Below, one piece after another: positions 24,837 through 33,423 of a stretch of DNA of 64,000 nt. How positions within the stretch are numbered: position 1 is the first letter of the stretch; every line of letters starts with the position of its first letter. The position numbers and the translations under genes were made by a program. This DNA is from Candidatus Aegiribacteria sp. MLS_C (GTDB taxonomy: Bacteria > Fermentibacterota > Fermentibacteria > Fermentibacterales > JCC-6), in NCBI GenBank assembly GCA_002030045.1, contig LQBI01000024.1:124001-188000 (forward strand), in the 5' to 3' direction. The notes beneath the pieces were generated by a model, which searched no databases, was not told the DNA's origin, and saw only the letters and a program-made list of their open reading frames with translations.

Positions 24837-26774
24837 CTATTCCGTCTTCTCGTCCTCATCTTCCGATTCGCCGCCGGAGGTTTCTGCCTCCTCCTGTGAC
24901 TCAACGGGTTCTTCCTCTTCGGCTTCAGGATCCTCCCCGTCCTCGTCACCGGGTATCTGATCGGGTACCATCCGCCCGGATTCCTCCTCGACTTCAGGCT
25001 CTTCGTCCCCGGTCTCGTAGTCGGAGTAGCTCCCGTCCTGGCTGGCTTTTTCGGTGGTTTCAGCCTCAGGTTCCCTCTCGCGGTTCTCGAGGTTCTCCCT
25101 GAAGGCCTGGAGTTCCTCCATGGGCCTTCCGTTGAAGTAGCTCCTCACGCTGAGTACGATCCGGCGGCTGGACGGTTCCAGCTCGATCACCCTCAGTGGC
25201 AGCTCGTCGCCGACCCTGATGACCTCGGAGGGGTCCTCCAGCTCTTCCCAGCCCAGCTGGCTCTGGGGTACGAATCCCTCTATGTAGTCGTCCAGGCGGA
25301 CGACCACTCCGCGGTCCAGCAGCTGGACCACTTCGCCCTTGGCGTCCTTCCCGACCGGATAGCGCTGGTCCATGGTGTCCCACGGATTCTCCTGTGTCTG
25401 CTTCAGTCCCAGTGAGATACGGTTGTTCTCCACGTCGATGTTCAGCACTACCACCCTCAGGGTGTCACCCTTCTTGAGGATGTCCGATGGATGATTTATG
25501 CGTCTGATCCAGCTCATATCGCTGATGTGGACCAGGCCGTCTATGCCCTCCTCGATCTCCACGAAGGCTCCAAATGCGGTGAGGTTCCTTATCTTGCCCT
25601 CGATTTCGGTTCCCACGGGAAATCTCTCCTCGATGGAATCCCAGGGGTTGTCCAGTGTCTGCTTGAGGCCCAGGGAGATCTTCTTCTCCTCCTCGTCCAC
25701 GTTGAGGACCATGACCTCGATCCCGTCACCCACTGTAAGGACCCTGGAAGGATGGCGGATGTGCTTCGTCCAGGACATCTCGGAAATGTGAATGAGACCC
25801 TCGACGCCCGGCTCGAGCTCGACGAAGGCTCCGTAGTCGGTGATGCTGGCCACTTTCCCCGTGGCTATGGAGTCCACAGGATAACGCTCGGCTACGCCGT
25901 CCCAGGGGAATGGCTGCAGCTGCTTGTAACCCAGTGATATGCGCTCACGGTCCCTGTCGAACTTGAGGATCTTCACCTGTATCTCGTCACCTATGGAGAA
26001 CATGTGGGAAGGATGCCTCACCCTGCCCCAGCTCATGTCGGTTATGTGAAGGAGACCGTCGATACCTCCCAGGTCGACGAATACGCCGAAGTCAGTGATG
26101 TTCTTGACGATACCTTCACGGACCTGTCCCTCCTCCAGCTCCTTGATCAGGGCTTCCTTCTGTTCCGCCCTGGCCTCCTCGAGCACCTGTCTCCTGCTGA
26201 CGACTATGTTGCGCCGCCTCTTGTTAAGCTTTATCACCCTGAAGTCGAACTCCTTGCTGATGAACTGCTCGAGGTTGGGCACCTGCCTCAGGGCGACCTG
26301 GGAACCTGGAAGGAAGGCCTCGACGCCCATGATCCTCACCTTGAGACCGCCCTTGATCCTGCGGACTATGGTTCCCTTTATCTCGGAACCGGTGTCGTAG
26401 GCGTCCTTGATGTCCTTCCAAACCTTGTGGAAGTGAGCCTTCTCCTTGGAGACGGAAACCCTTCCGTCCTGGTCCTCCAGGGTCTCGATCAGAACATCGA
26501 CGGAATCTCCCGGCACTATCTCCTCGTCCTTGCCGAACTCGCTGATGGGAATAATGCCCTCGCTCTTGTAGCTGATGTCGACTATCACCTCGTTGCCGAC
26601 CCTGCGCAGTATTCTGCCCGTCACTATGGTACCGGGTCTGATCTGGTCTGATCCTATGTTATCCATGTACTGGGCCTCCAGCTCCTCCCGCTGCTTGCGG
26701 GAGTAGTCCTGGCCCTCTATTGCCTCTATCTCCTCGGGAGTGAGACCTACTACGAGTTCTTCCTTCTCTGACAC
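24837..26774 (-). CDS. rpsA: 30S ribosomal protein S1
   Basis: About 645 residues from GTG 26774, which has AGGAAAGGAAG just upstream; the frame stays open to 26825 but that would overlap plsC. There are six S1/OB domains, each with the usual core, for example ITDFGVFVDLGGIDGLLHIT, ITDYGAFVELEPGVEGLIHI and LTAFGAFVEIEEGIDGLVHI. Domains 3-5 are most alike; domains 1-2 are ribosome-binding types. An acidic tail (residues ~560-645, rich in Glu/Asp) is longer than in E. coli. S1 delivers mRNA to the 30S subunit. The order cmk-plsC-rpsA is a widespread arrangement. Confidence 0.96.
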   Translation of the reverse strand: MSEKEELVVGLTPEEIEAIEGQDYSRKQREELEAQYMDNIGSDQIRPGTIVTGRILRRVGNEVIVDISYKSEGIIPISEFGKDEEIVPGDSVDVLIETLEDQDGRVSVSKEKAHFHKVWKDIKDAYDTGSEIKGTIVRRIKGGLKVRIMGVEAFLPGSQVALRQVPNLEQFISKEFDFRVIKLNKRRRNIVVSRRQVLEEARAEQKEALIKELEEGQVREGIVKNITDFGVFVDLGGIDGLLHITDMSWGRVRHPSHMFSIGDEIQVKILKFDRDRERISLGYKQLQPFPWDGVAERYPVDSIATGKVASITDYGAFVELEPGVEGLIHISEMSWTKHIRHPSRVLTVGDGIEVMVLNVDEEEKKISLGLKQTLDNPWDSIEERFPVGTEIEGKIRNLTAFGAFVEIEEGIDGLVHISDMSWIRRINHPSDILKKGDTLRVVVLNIDVENNRISLGLKQTQENPWDTMDQRYPVGKDAKGEVVQLLDRGVVVRLDDYIEGFVPQSQLGWEELEDPSEVIRVGDELPLRVIELEPSSRRIVLSVRSYFNGRPMEELQAFRENLENREREPEAETTEKASQDGSYSDYETGDEEPEVEEESGRMVPDQIPGDEDGEDPEAEEEEPVESQEEAETSGGESEDEDEKTE

Positions 26775-26802
26775 TTTCTTCCTTTCCTCCGTTCCCGGGC
26801 GT

Positions 26803-27438
26803 TCACCCACGGTAGAGCCCGGCATTCCGGCCGGTCGCCTCGATGGCGGACATTATCTCGTCCGCAACCGCCATGCTTCCGGCCCTCCGTTTGATATCCA
26901 GTATCCTGCCGATCGGTATCGGCCTTCCGAAATTCACCGAGAACCCGTCACCGGTACGCAAGAAGGCCCTTCGGGCCCTGTCGGTCCCCCATACGAAGGC
27001 GGGGACCACCGGAGCGCCGGAGGATACCGCGACGAGCCCTATTCCGGCCTTGACCGGAAGCAGCTTTCCGTCATGGCTCCTCGTTCCCTCGGGGAATATC
27101 ACCACCGCATCTCCGCACCTTAGTATGTCTATCGCCTCTCTCAAAGCCCTTGTGTCAACTCCGGACCTGTTCACCGGGAAGGCGTTGAGCTTCCTGAGCC
27201 AGAAACCGGTGAACCTGCTCCTGAACAGCTCCACCTTGGCCATGAAGGCTACGGGTCTCGGAATTGCACACCCGAGCACGGGCGGGTCAAGCTCGGATAT
27301 GTGGTTGCAGGCTATGATAAGCCCTCCCCGTCTCGGCACCATATCGCGGCCGGTTACCCTGAGGCCGAAGAGGACCCTTCCGAGCTTGCCTCCGTAGAAC
27401 TGGATCCTGCTCCTGAGGGAGCCTCTCATAGGGTTCAT
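26803..27438 (-). CDS. plsC: 1-acyl-sn-glycerol-3-phosphate acyltransferase
   Basis: This 211-residue acyltransferase adds the second fatty acid to make phosphatidic acid. The catalytic NHISELDPP (H-x4-D) is near residue 45, and FPEGTRS near 115 binds the glycerol phosphate. An N-terminal amphipathic region suits the inner membrane. ATG 27438 overlaps the cmk stop as ATGA, with GGAGAGGG upstream. It lies between cmk and rpsA. Confidence 0.93.
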   Translation of the reverse strand: MNPMRGSLRSRIQFYGGKLGRVLFGLRVTGRDMVPRRGGLIIACNHISELDPPVLGCAIPRPVAFMAKVELFRSRFTGFWLRKLNAFPVNRSGVDTRALREAIDILRCGDAVVIFPEGTRSHDGKLLPVKAGIGLVAVSSGAPVVPAFVWGTDRARRAFLRTGDGFSVNFGRPIPIGRILDIKRRAGSMAVADEIMSAIEATGRNAGLYRG

Positions 27439-28091
27439 CCAACCCTCTCCCTGAAGAGTCTCAGAACCTCTTCTGTCTGCCTGACTACGCTCATGAGAGT
27501 GGAATCCATGATGACCGCCCCGGGGGCGAGCCTCAGGGGACTGTCCGAACGGGTCCTGTCCCGCCTGTCCCTCGTCAGCTGTGACCTCAGGATCGCGTCG
27601 AAGTCGGCCTCTTCCCCCCTGCTCATCAGCTCCCTCCACCTCCTGGTGACCCTTACGGCTACATCCGCGATCACGTATACCTTCAGATCCGCCAGGGGGA
27701 AGACAACGGTACCCATGTCCCTGCCCTCCGCCACAGTATCGTGCTTGTCGGCGAAGGTCCTCTGGAGCGCCACCATCTCCCGTCTCACGGGAGTGCCCGA
27801 AGATATGACGCTGGCTGCATCGCCTATGGAAGTCGTCCGGATCAGGCCTGATACGTCCTCCCGGTCGATGAGGACCCGTCCGTCGATGATGTCTATGGAA
27901 TGGCTCCGGATCACGGAGGCGATTCTCTCGTGGTCCTCCAGCTGTATTGAATTCCTGACTGCGAGAAGTGCCGAGGCCCTGTACATGGCCCCGGTATCGA
28001 GATATGAGAAGCCCAGCCTGTCCGCAACCAGTCTGGCCGTAGTGCTCTTCCCGGAAGCGGCGGGTCCGTCTATCGCTATGACTCTAGTCAG
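27435..28091 (-). CDS. cmk: Cytidylate kinase
   Basis: It phosphorylates CMP/dCMP. The P-loop IAIDGPAASGKSTTA, the LGFSYLDTGAMYRA motif and AEGRDMGTVVFP identify the enzyme. The conserved N-terminus lies upstream of the first ATG in frame (27986). The frame is open only as far as a TGA at 28100-28098, and between them there is no ATG, GTG or TTG. Candidate starts are CTG 28091 (GAAAGGG about 11 bases upstream) and ATA 28079. I give CTG, about 218 residues. Either the start is non-canonical or the assembly has an error here. Confidence 0.88.
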   Translation of the reverse strand: MTRVIAIDGPAASGKSTTARLVADRLGFSYLDTGAMYRASALLAVRNSIQLEDHERIASVIRSHSIDIIDGRVLIDREDVSGLIRTTSIGDAASVISSGTPVRREMVALQRTFADKHDTVAEGRDMGTVVFPLADLKVYVIADVAVRVTRRWRELMSRGEEADFDAILRSQLTRDRRDRTRSDSPLRLAPGAVIMDSTLMSVVRQTEEVLRLFRERVG

Positions 28092-28161
28092 GCAAGGTCA
28101 CACCCTTTCGTTCAAAGTGGCTGCAAATATCTGAATAAGTGGATTTTGCGTCAAGGCCGGA

Positions 28162-28878
28162 TCAGCGGACGAGCCCGACAGCCTCACCCAGTATCCTGAG
28201 CTCATCACGCGTCAGCACGCGGTAACTGCCTCTCCTGACACCGTCCACCCTGAGGGGTCCGTACCTCACTCTCTCCAGACCTCTGACCTCGACGCCGCAT
28301 ACTTCGAAGAGCCTGCGAACCTCCCTGTTCATGCCCGTGTGGAGGATTATCCTCACCGACGTGCTTCCCGTCATGGTCACGGAATCAGGCCTGGAGTATT
28401 CACCCGGACCGATTCCGGCACCCTTCCTCAGGCAGTTCAGCTTTCCGGTGGACAGAGGGGCCGGAAGGACCACCGAATACTCCCTCTCCACCTCCCAGGA
28501 CGGATGCGTCAGCCTGTTCACCAGCTCTCCGTCATTGCTGAGCAGGAGCAGTCCTCCGGTATTGACGTCCAGCCTTCCGGCGGGCACCGTGCCGGGCGGC
28601 AGTCCTTCCATCAGTTCGGTAATGGACCTTCCAACTCCTTCGGCCAGGGTCGTCTCGTATCCGAGAGGCTTGTTGAGTATCGCGGTCTTCAGGGGCTGTT
28701 CCTGGACAGGCTCGCTCTGGAAGGAGACACGGTCCCCTTCCATGACCCTGTACCCGGGTACCGTTACTGTTACTCCGTTGACGCGGACGTTCCCCTGCTG
28801 TATGAGCAGATCGCTTTTCCTTCTCGAGGCTATGCCCGCCCTCGCCAGGTAGCGATTAAGACGGATGCCCTCAGTCAT
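28162..28878 (-). CDS. rluB: Ribosomal large-subunit pseudouridine synthase B family
   Basis: The 238-residue protein has an N-terminal S4 RNA-binding domain (IRLNRYLARAGIASRRKSD) and a RsuA/RluB catalytic domain with the Asp in GRLDVNTGGLLLLSNDG near residue 103. RluB makes pseudouridine in the 23S rRNA peptidyl-transferase region; RluB, RluE and RsuA are close relatives, so the exact site is inferred. The scpA-scpB-rluB order is very common. The start overlaps the scpB end by 8 bp. Confidence 0.92.
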   Translation of the reverse strand: MTEGIRLNRYLARAGIASRRKSDLLIQQGNVRVNGVTVTVPGYRVMEGDRVSFQSEPVQEQPLKTAILNKPLGYETTLAEGVGRSITELMEGLPPGTVPAGRLDVNTGGLLLLSNDGELVNRLTHPSWEVEREYSVVLPAPLSTGKLNCLRKGAGIGPGEYSRPDSVTMTGSTSVRIILHTGMNREVRRLFEVCGVEVRGLERVRYGPLRVDGVRRGSYRVLTRDELRILGEAVGLVR

Positions 28879-29452
28879 CTTCCCGCCTCTCGAATAGATC
28901 CCTTTCCTCCATCTCCGAGGGGCTCATGGAAAGCAGTTCCTCGATCTCCTCGTACCTTGGAAGGTGGTCCAGGTCGGTGAGACCGAAGTACTCCAGGAAG
29001 GTCCTGGTAGTTGAGTAGAGAAGCGGCCTTCCGGGAGTCTCCATTCTTCCTGATATCCTTATCATCTCCCTTTCGAGAAGAGTCCTGATCGCGCTGTCGC
29101 AGTTCACTCCCCTTATGGACTCCACCGCCATCCTGGTGCACGGCTGGCTGTAGGCTACGACCGCCAGCGTCTCCAGCGCCGCCCTCGAGAGTTTTCCAGG
29201 CTTCCTTCCCTCGAAAAGCTGGGATACAACGTCTCCGAACTCGCTTTCGGTCGCGATCCTGAAACCACCCGCCACTTCAATGATGCCTACGGCGTGATGC
29301 TGTTCGCGGAAGGCCCCGTTAATGCGGTCCAGAGCCTGGTGAATAGAATCCTCCCCGCTTCCGGTGTATTCGCAGAGCTGTCTTATGCTCAGGGGTTCGT
29401 CCGAAGCGAATATCAGGGCTTCAACCTCTCTGGCCAGTCTGTCAAGGATCAA
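28871..29452 (-). CDS. scpB: Chromosome segregation/condensation protein ScpB
   Basis: This 193-residue protein contains two winged-helix units. LAREVEALIFASDEPLSIRQL starts the first; GKLSRAALETLAVVAYSQP followed by RMAVESIRGVN marks the second and is diagnostic. ScpB dimers join ScpA and SMC to form the bacterial condensin. The gene overlaps both scpA (11 bp) and rluB. An Asp/Glu-rich C-terminal tail is present. Confidence 0.95.
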   Translation of the reverse strand: MILDRLAREVEALIFASDEPLSIRQLCEYTGSGEDSIHQALDRINGAFREQHHAVGIIEVAGGFRIATESEFGDVVSQLFEGRKPGKLSRAALETLAVVAYSQPCTRMAVESIRGVNCDSAIRTLLEREMIRISGRMETPGRPLLYSTTRTFLEYFGLTDLDHLPRYEEIEELLSMSPSEMEERDLFERREDD

Positions 29453-30191
29453 CGTTCCACCTCTCGGTGCGCCGAAGCCTGATCTCGGAAAAGGGATACG
29501 CCTGCTGGAATCCGATCCAGCCGCGCCTTACAAGCTCCAGCACGGTTATGAAAAAGGATACGATCCTGGTCGGAGTGGGGTCCGGCCCAACTATCGTCCA
29601 GAAACTTACCGTGTCCCCGGGAGGTATCCTCCGACCCAGGTGCTCTATGCATTCGCTTATGGTCAGGAGTGTCCTTCTTATCCTCTGGGACGGTATCTCG
29701 GTGTCCTCCTCGGACAGGCTGCTCAGGGCTTTCAGCAGGTCCATCAGAGAAGCCTGGCCCGGTTCCGCCGGCGCCGTATCCTCTGACCACCTCTCCCTCT
29801 CCCCGGGAGATGTGTATATGTCGGTCCAGGTCTCCTCGCTCCTCTGAAGCTCCTCCGCGATCTCCCTGAAGGTCCTGTACAGTATCAGCTGCCTGCGGAG
29901 TTCGGCCCCGGGATCGGGTTCGTCATCGCCGCCTTCGTGTCTGGGGAGCAGTGCACGGCTCTTCATCCTGGTAAGGGTGGCGGCCATTACCAGGTACTCG
30001 CTGGCAACATCCAGATCCAGTTCCTGCGCCATCCTTATGTAGGTGCAGTACTGGTCTGCCACATGGGCGACAGGAATGTCGTATATGTCTATCTCGTCGC
30101 GCCTGATGAGGTAGAGGAGGAGGTCCAGCGGGCCTTCGAATGAATCCAGCTCTATCCTGCAGCTGACCCGGACCTGAACACCCTTGGTCAA
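29442..30191 (-). CDS. scpA: Segregation and condensation protein ScpA
   Basis: The kleisin subunit of SMC-ScpAB. TTG 30191 overlaps the era stop as TTGA, giving about 249 residues; the frame is open further upstream inside era. The N-terminal domain has FEGPLDLLLYLIRRDEIDIY with IPVAHVADQY and YLVMAATLTRMKSRALLP, the ScpA hallmark that contacts the SMC neck. The C-terminal winged helix includes ILELVRR-type TVLELVRRGWIGFQQAYPF. Length is normal. Confidence 0.94.
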   Translation of the reverse strand: MTKGVQVRVSCRIELDSFEGPLDLLLYLIRRDEIDIYDIPVAHVADQYCTYIRMAQELDLDVASEYLVMAATLTRMKSRALLPRHEGGDDEPDPGAELRRQLILYRTFREIAEELQRSEETWTDIYTSPGERERWSEDTAPAEPGQASLMDLLKALSSLSEEDTEIPSQRIRRTLLTISECIEHLGRRIPPGDTVSFWTIVGPDPTPTRIVSFFITVLELVRRGWIGFQQAYPFSEIRLRRTERWNVDP

Positions 30192-31060
30192 CAGACGTAC
30201 CCGAATTCCACGAGGTCTTCCCGGTTTTCCGGCCAGGACTCCCTCACTTTGACCCACAGGTCAAGGTTCAGCGGTCTCTCTATGATCCTGGAAGCGCTTT
30301 CGGAAGCTATTCGGGCTATATGCTGCAGCATGGACCCCTTTTTTCCTATCACCACGCCTTTGCTTGAGTGTCTGGCAACGTAGAGGTTCGTCCTGACATA
30401 CCTCTTCTCGTCCCTGATGGAGAACTCCTCGATCTGTACCGCCGTGGTGGATGCTATTTCCGGGGGCAGCGCGCAGAAGAGGCTGTACCTGATCTGCTCG
30501 CTCACCAGGAACCTCTCGGAGTGAAGAGATATGCAGTCATCAGGGAAGAGTTCGACCCTTCCCGGGATCTTTGCGGACACTGAGTTCACAAGCGACTGTA
30601 CACCCTGCCCGGAAAGGGAGCAGACCGGAACGATGTCGGTCGAGTTCACGGCCATGGAGACCTGGTTGACCAGGGCTCCGTGCAGTGAGGCCGGAAAATG
30701 GTCGATGAAGGACGGTGCAACGATAAGGGGTACGTCCCTTATCTTCGCCAGGAAATCCAGGACGTGGGAGGAATCGAGCTGAGCCGAGAGCTGGTTGGAA
30801 TTGAGGACCAGGCAGTAGAGGTCCGCACCGGAAACGGGAAGACATCCGGACCCTGAATCCAGGGGTGGAGTATCTATGAAGCAGATCTGGACATCATCTG
30901 TCATGAGTATGCTGGTCACGGGTATCCTGGTCATGCCCGGATGCTCGTGTGAAGGGCAGATCCTCCTTCCGGTCAGGGCGTTGACCAGTGCCGACTTGCC
31001 GGAATTGGCAAGCCCGACCACTGCGACGTAACCGGACCTTATTCCATCCGCCTGCATCAT
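30188..31060 (-). CDS. era: Era-like GTPase with degenerate G3/G4 motifs
   Basis: The 290-residue protein aligns with Era along its length. G1 is GLANSGKSA. The C-terminal KH domain is intact (GVVIGKKGSMLQHIARIA, then LDLWVKVRESWPENREDL), so binding near the 16S rRNA 3' end is plausible. G3 reads DTPP instead of DTPG, and the base-specificity motif NKxD is replaced by PSFID. The spacing between G3 and G4 is also short. Guanine-nucleotide use may therefore be altered or lost. The gene starts inside the end of the PQQ gene (ATGA-type overlap). Confidence 0.85.
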   Translation of the reverse strand: MMQADGIRSGYVAVVGLANSGKSALVNALTGRRICPSHEHPGMTRIPVTSILMTDDVQICFIDTPPLDSGSGCLPVSGADLYCLVLNSNQLSAQLDSSHVLDFLAKIRDVPLIVAPSFIDHFPASLHGALVNQVSMAVNSTDIVPVCSLSGQGVQSLVNSVSAKIPGRVELFPDDCISLHSERFLVSEQIRYSLFCALPPEIASTTAVQIEEFSIRDEKRYVRTNLYVARHSSKGVVIGKKGSMLQHIARIASESASRIIERPLNLDLWVKVRESWPENREDLVEFGYVC

Positions 31061-32559
31061 GGACTCCCGGCAGCCGGCGACCCTCCGGCTTCCTCTTGGA
31101 CAACCGGCTCGCTTTCGTCCTCCAGGGGCATGACGGTCCCCTGATGAGGGGTTTCCGTTTCCGCCGGGAGGCTGTCCCGGTGGACCGCGGGTACCGAATC
31201 CTCCTGCGCTGAATGTGTTTCGGGGTCGACCGTCTCCCCGTCCCCGGGTTCATAAGCGGCTTTCATCTCCGGAAGTGTTCCTCGAAGGGCCCTGAAATCA
31301 CCGGAAGTATTGCCGAAATAGAGCATCCCGTCGCAGATGAGGGGTGCGGTGCCCGAATAACCGTCCATCTCCAGAGAATCGATCTTGGCGCCGCTCTGCA
31401 GGTCCAGAAGGTGCAGCCTCTGGTCGTCACAGGCGAGGTACACCGTACCGTCAGCCACCGCGGGAGGCAGCTGCAGCCAGTTGTCGAATTCCTGCTCCCA
31501 GAGAACCTCTCCCCCGTCCCTTCCGAGACACACCAGTGTGCCTGCGTTGGTTCCCACCAGTACTCTACCGCCGGTTACGACGGGCCTTGCCAGTACACAC
31601 CTCCCGGAAGCGTCGATCACGTCCGTCTCCCACAGCAGGTCACCGGTGCCCAGGTCGAACCTCCTGACCATCCCCCCGGAGAATGCCACGTATACCGAAG
31701 TGCTGTCCGCCGATGGCGGAGAGGCCTGCGTTGAATTGTCCCTCGACCACTTTACTCCACCGTGAGCATCCACCACGGCGGTGATCCCCGATTCGGAGGT
31801 GAATACCGCCAGGGTATCCACGACGGCGGGACCCAGTACGATACCGCCTATATAGGCGTCCCATACCGGGGAGCCGGTGGACCTGTCGAGAGCACAGATC
31901 CTTCCCATGGAGTTGCCGGCGAGCACCAGGGTGTCGCACATGACGGCAACGTCGCAGAAGACATGGTATCCCAGCCCCGAGGACCACTGCTTCGAGCCGC
32001 TTGACCTGTCCAGAGCGTACACATAACCGTCCTGACCTCCGATGAACACCATTGAAGAATCAACTGCAGGTTCCCCGCAGATACCGCAGGAGGTTGCGAA
32101 GGACCACCTGACAGCTCCCGATGATGCATCCACCGCCCGGAGGTACCCGTCGTTGCAGCCCATGTAGAGGACTCCTCCCACCATGGCCGGTGAGGAGAAG
32201 AATTCCCTGCCTCCGCTGGATTCCAGCTGCCACAGGAGCTGGAAAGGCGCCCGGACCCCGGGTCCCCATCCGGCATCGCCCATGGATCCGGCCCTGGCCT
32301 GCAGCCACTGGCCGGGTCTCGTCTCGAAGGCCGTGTCCGGAGGAATGGCCGGGACATCGCTTGGAGGACCATCCTCCTGAAGGGCCTGCAGGGCTGCGTT
32401 GCGTTCGCCTCCGTCCCCTCCTGACCTGAATACCGTGGAGAACAGGAACAGCAATACAAGTGCCCCCATGAGGCTGCCCCCGATCAGTGTCGACGCCCTG
32501 GAATCGCTGCCACCCGTGTTCTCGACGTGTTCTTCTGCATGCAGCCGTGTTCTGCTCAA
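31057..32559 (-). CDS. PQQ-repeat beta-propeller protein with N-terminal membrane anchor
   Basis: The 500-residue product starts at TTG 32559 with AAGGAATG upstream. After a short cytoplasmic end it has one membrane helix (LIGGSLMGALVLLFLFSTVF) and then a propeller with at least six PQQ-like blades, such as GVLYMGCNDGYLRAVDASSG, SMVFIGGQDGYVYALDRSSG and GTVYLACDDQRLHLLDLQSG. The tail (residues ~425-500) is acidic and low-complexity. The fold resembles BamB, but no BAM gene is close, and PQQ cofactor use is not implied. It lies between the cell-wall L,D-transpeptidase and era. Confidence 0.8.
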   Translation of the reverse strand: MSRTRLHAEEHVENTGGSDSRASTLIGGSLMGALVLLFLFSTVFRSGGDGGERNAALQALQEDGPPSDVPAIPPDTAFETRPGQWLQARAGSMGDAGWGPGVRAPFQLLWQLESSGGREFFSSPAMVGGVLYMGCNDGYLRAVDASSGAVRWSFATSCGICGEPAVDSSMVFIGGQDGYVYALDRSSGSKQWSSGLGYHVFCDVAVMCDTLVLAGNSMGRICALDRSTGSPVWDAYIGGIVLGPAVVDTLAVFTSESGITAVVDAHGGVKWSRDNSTQASPPSADSTSVYVAFSGGMVRRFDLGTGDLLWETDVIDASGRCVLARPVVTGGRVLVGTNAGTLVCLGRDGGEVLWEQEFDNWLQLPPAVADGTVYLACDDQRLHLLDLQSGAKIDSLEMDGYSGTAPLICDGMLYFGNTSGDFRALRGTLPEMKAAYEPGDGETVDPETHSAQEDSVPAVHRDSLPAETETPHQGTVMPLEDESEPVVQEEAGGSPAAGSP

Positions 32560-32606
32560 CTGTCATTCCTTCCCGGGAACAGAGTGACCCGGCACATTGA
32601 GTACAC

Positions 32607-33413
32607 TCAGTATATCACCACCGGAGCACCGACAGGAAGCGTCCGGTAGAGAGCCTCCAGGTCCGCACTGCCTATCCTTATGCATCCGTGGCTGACGTTC
32701 ATTCCCCTGCCTACTCCGTAATGGATCAGGATGCCGCCTCCCAGGTCCAGCTTGTAGGAGCCGAGGGCGCCCGGGACCCTCTGCACGAACAGCCTCTCTC
32801 CAGCTGAGAGTGAATCGTTGTAATAGGCTATCTGGTCCTCCCAGGGTATCGTATCGGGAATGACGATGTACTCCTCCGGTTCCGGAGGGGTCATGTCCAT
32901 CTCCTCCCAGTACCAGTCGGGTCTGTACCAGTAGGGGTTCTCTCCCTTCCTGACCACGTACCTCAGCCCCCTGGGAGTCGAGAAGTCCCAGACCCTCCCA
33001 TTCTCGTTGCTGGTCCAGCCCTTGCCCGTGCCGCAGTATCCGGACCTGACCATTATATCGGTCCCGTCTTCCAGGTTCCTCCTGAGATGGAACCTGTTCT
33101 GGTATGTGTCTATCAGGAGGTAGTATCCCACGTAATCGTTCCGCAGCTCCAGCATTTGCAGACGGGCCTCCAGTGAGTCCGCCCTCCTGCACATCATTTC
33201 CAGCGAATCGGCCCGCATGGTGCAGAACCTGTGAATGCCCGCCAGCGTATCCCTCTGGGACGTGATCTCCCGAATACGGGAATCGGCGTAGCCGTACTGC
33301 ATATGCAGGGTCCCCAGTCTCCTCGACAGGGTGTCCGCCGTCACGAGAGTCACCGAGAGGGCGGCCGCCAGTACGCATATAAGGACTATCAGTGGTAATT
33401 TCAGACTGTCCAT
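32607..33413 (-). CDS. L,D-transpeptidase (YkuD domain)
   Basis: The 268-residue protein has a signal-anchor (LPLIVLICVLAAALSVTLV), a coiled coil (residues ~30-95) and a C-terminal YkuD domain. The catalytic motif is HYGVGRGMNVSHGCIRI (His, Ser, Cys, Arg all present). Such enzymes make 3-3 peptidoglycan crosslinks or attach lipoproteins to the wall in the periplasm. It is followed 47 bp later by the PQQ propeller and preceded within 10 bp by an M15-type peptidase, so a cell-wall module is likely. Confidence 0.92.
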   Translation of the reverse strand: MDSLKLPLIVLICVLAAALSVTLVTADTLSRRLGTLHMQYGYADSRIREITSQRDTLAGIHRFCTMRADSLEMMCRRADSLEARLQMLELRNDYVGYYLLIDTYQNRFHLRRNLEDGTDIMVRSGYCGTGKGWTSNENGRVWDFSTPRGLRYVVRKGENPYWYRPDWYWEEMDMTPPEPEEYIVIPDTIPWEDQIAYYNDSLSAGERLFVQRVPGALGSYKLDLGGGILIHYGVGRGMNVSHGCIRIGSADLEALYRTLPVGAPVVIY

Positions 33414-33423
33414 TCATCGCCTT

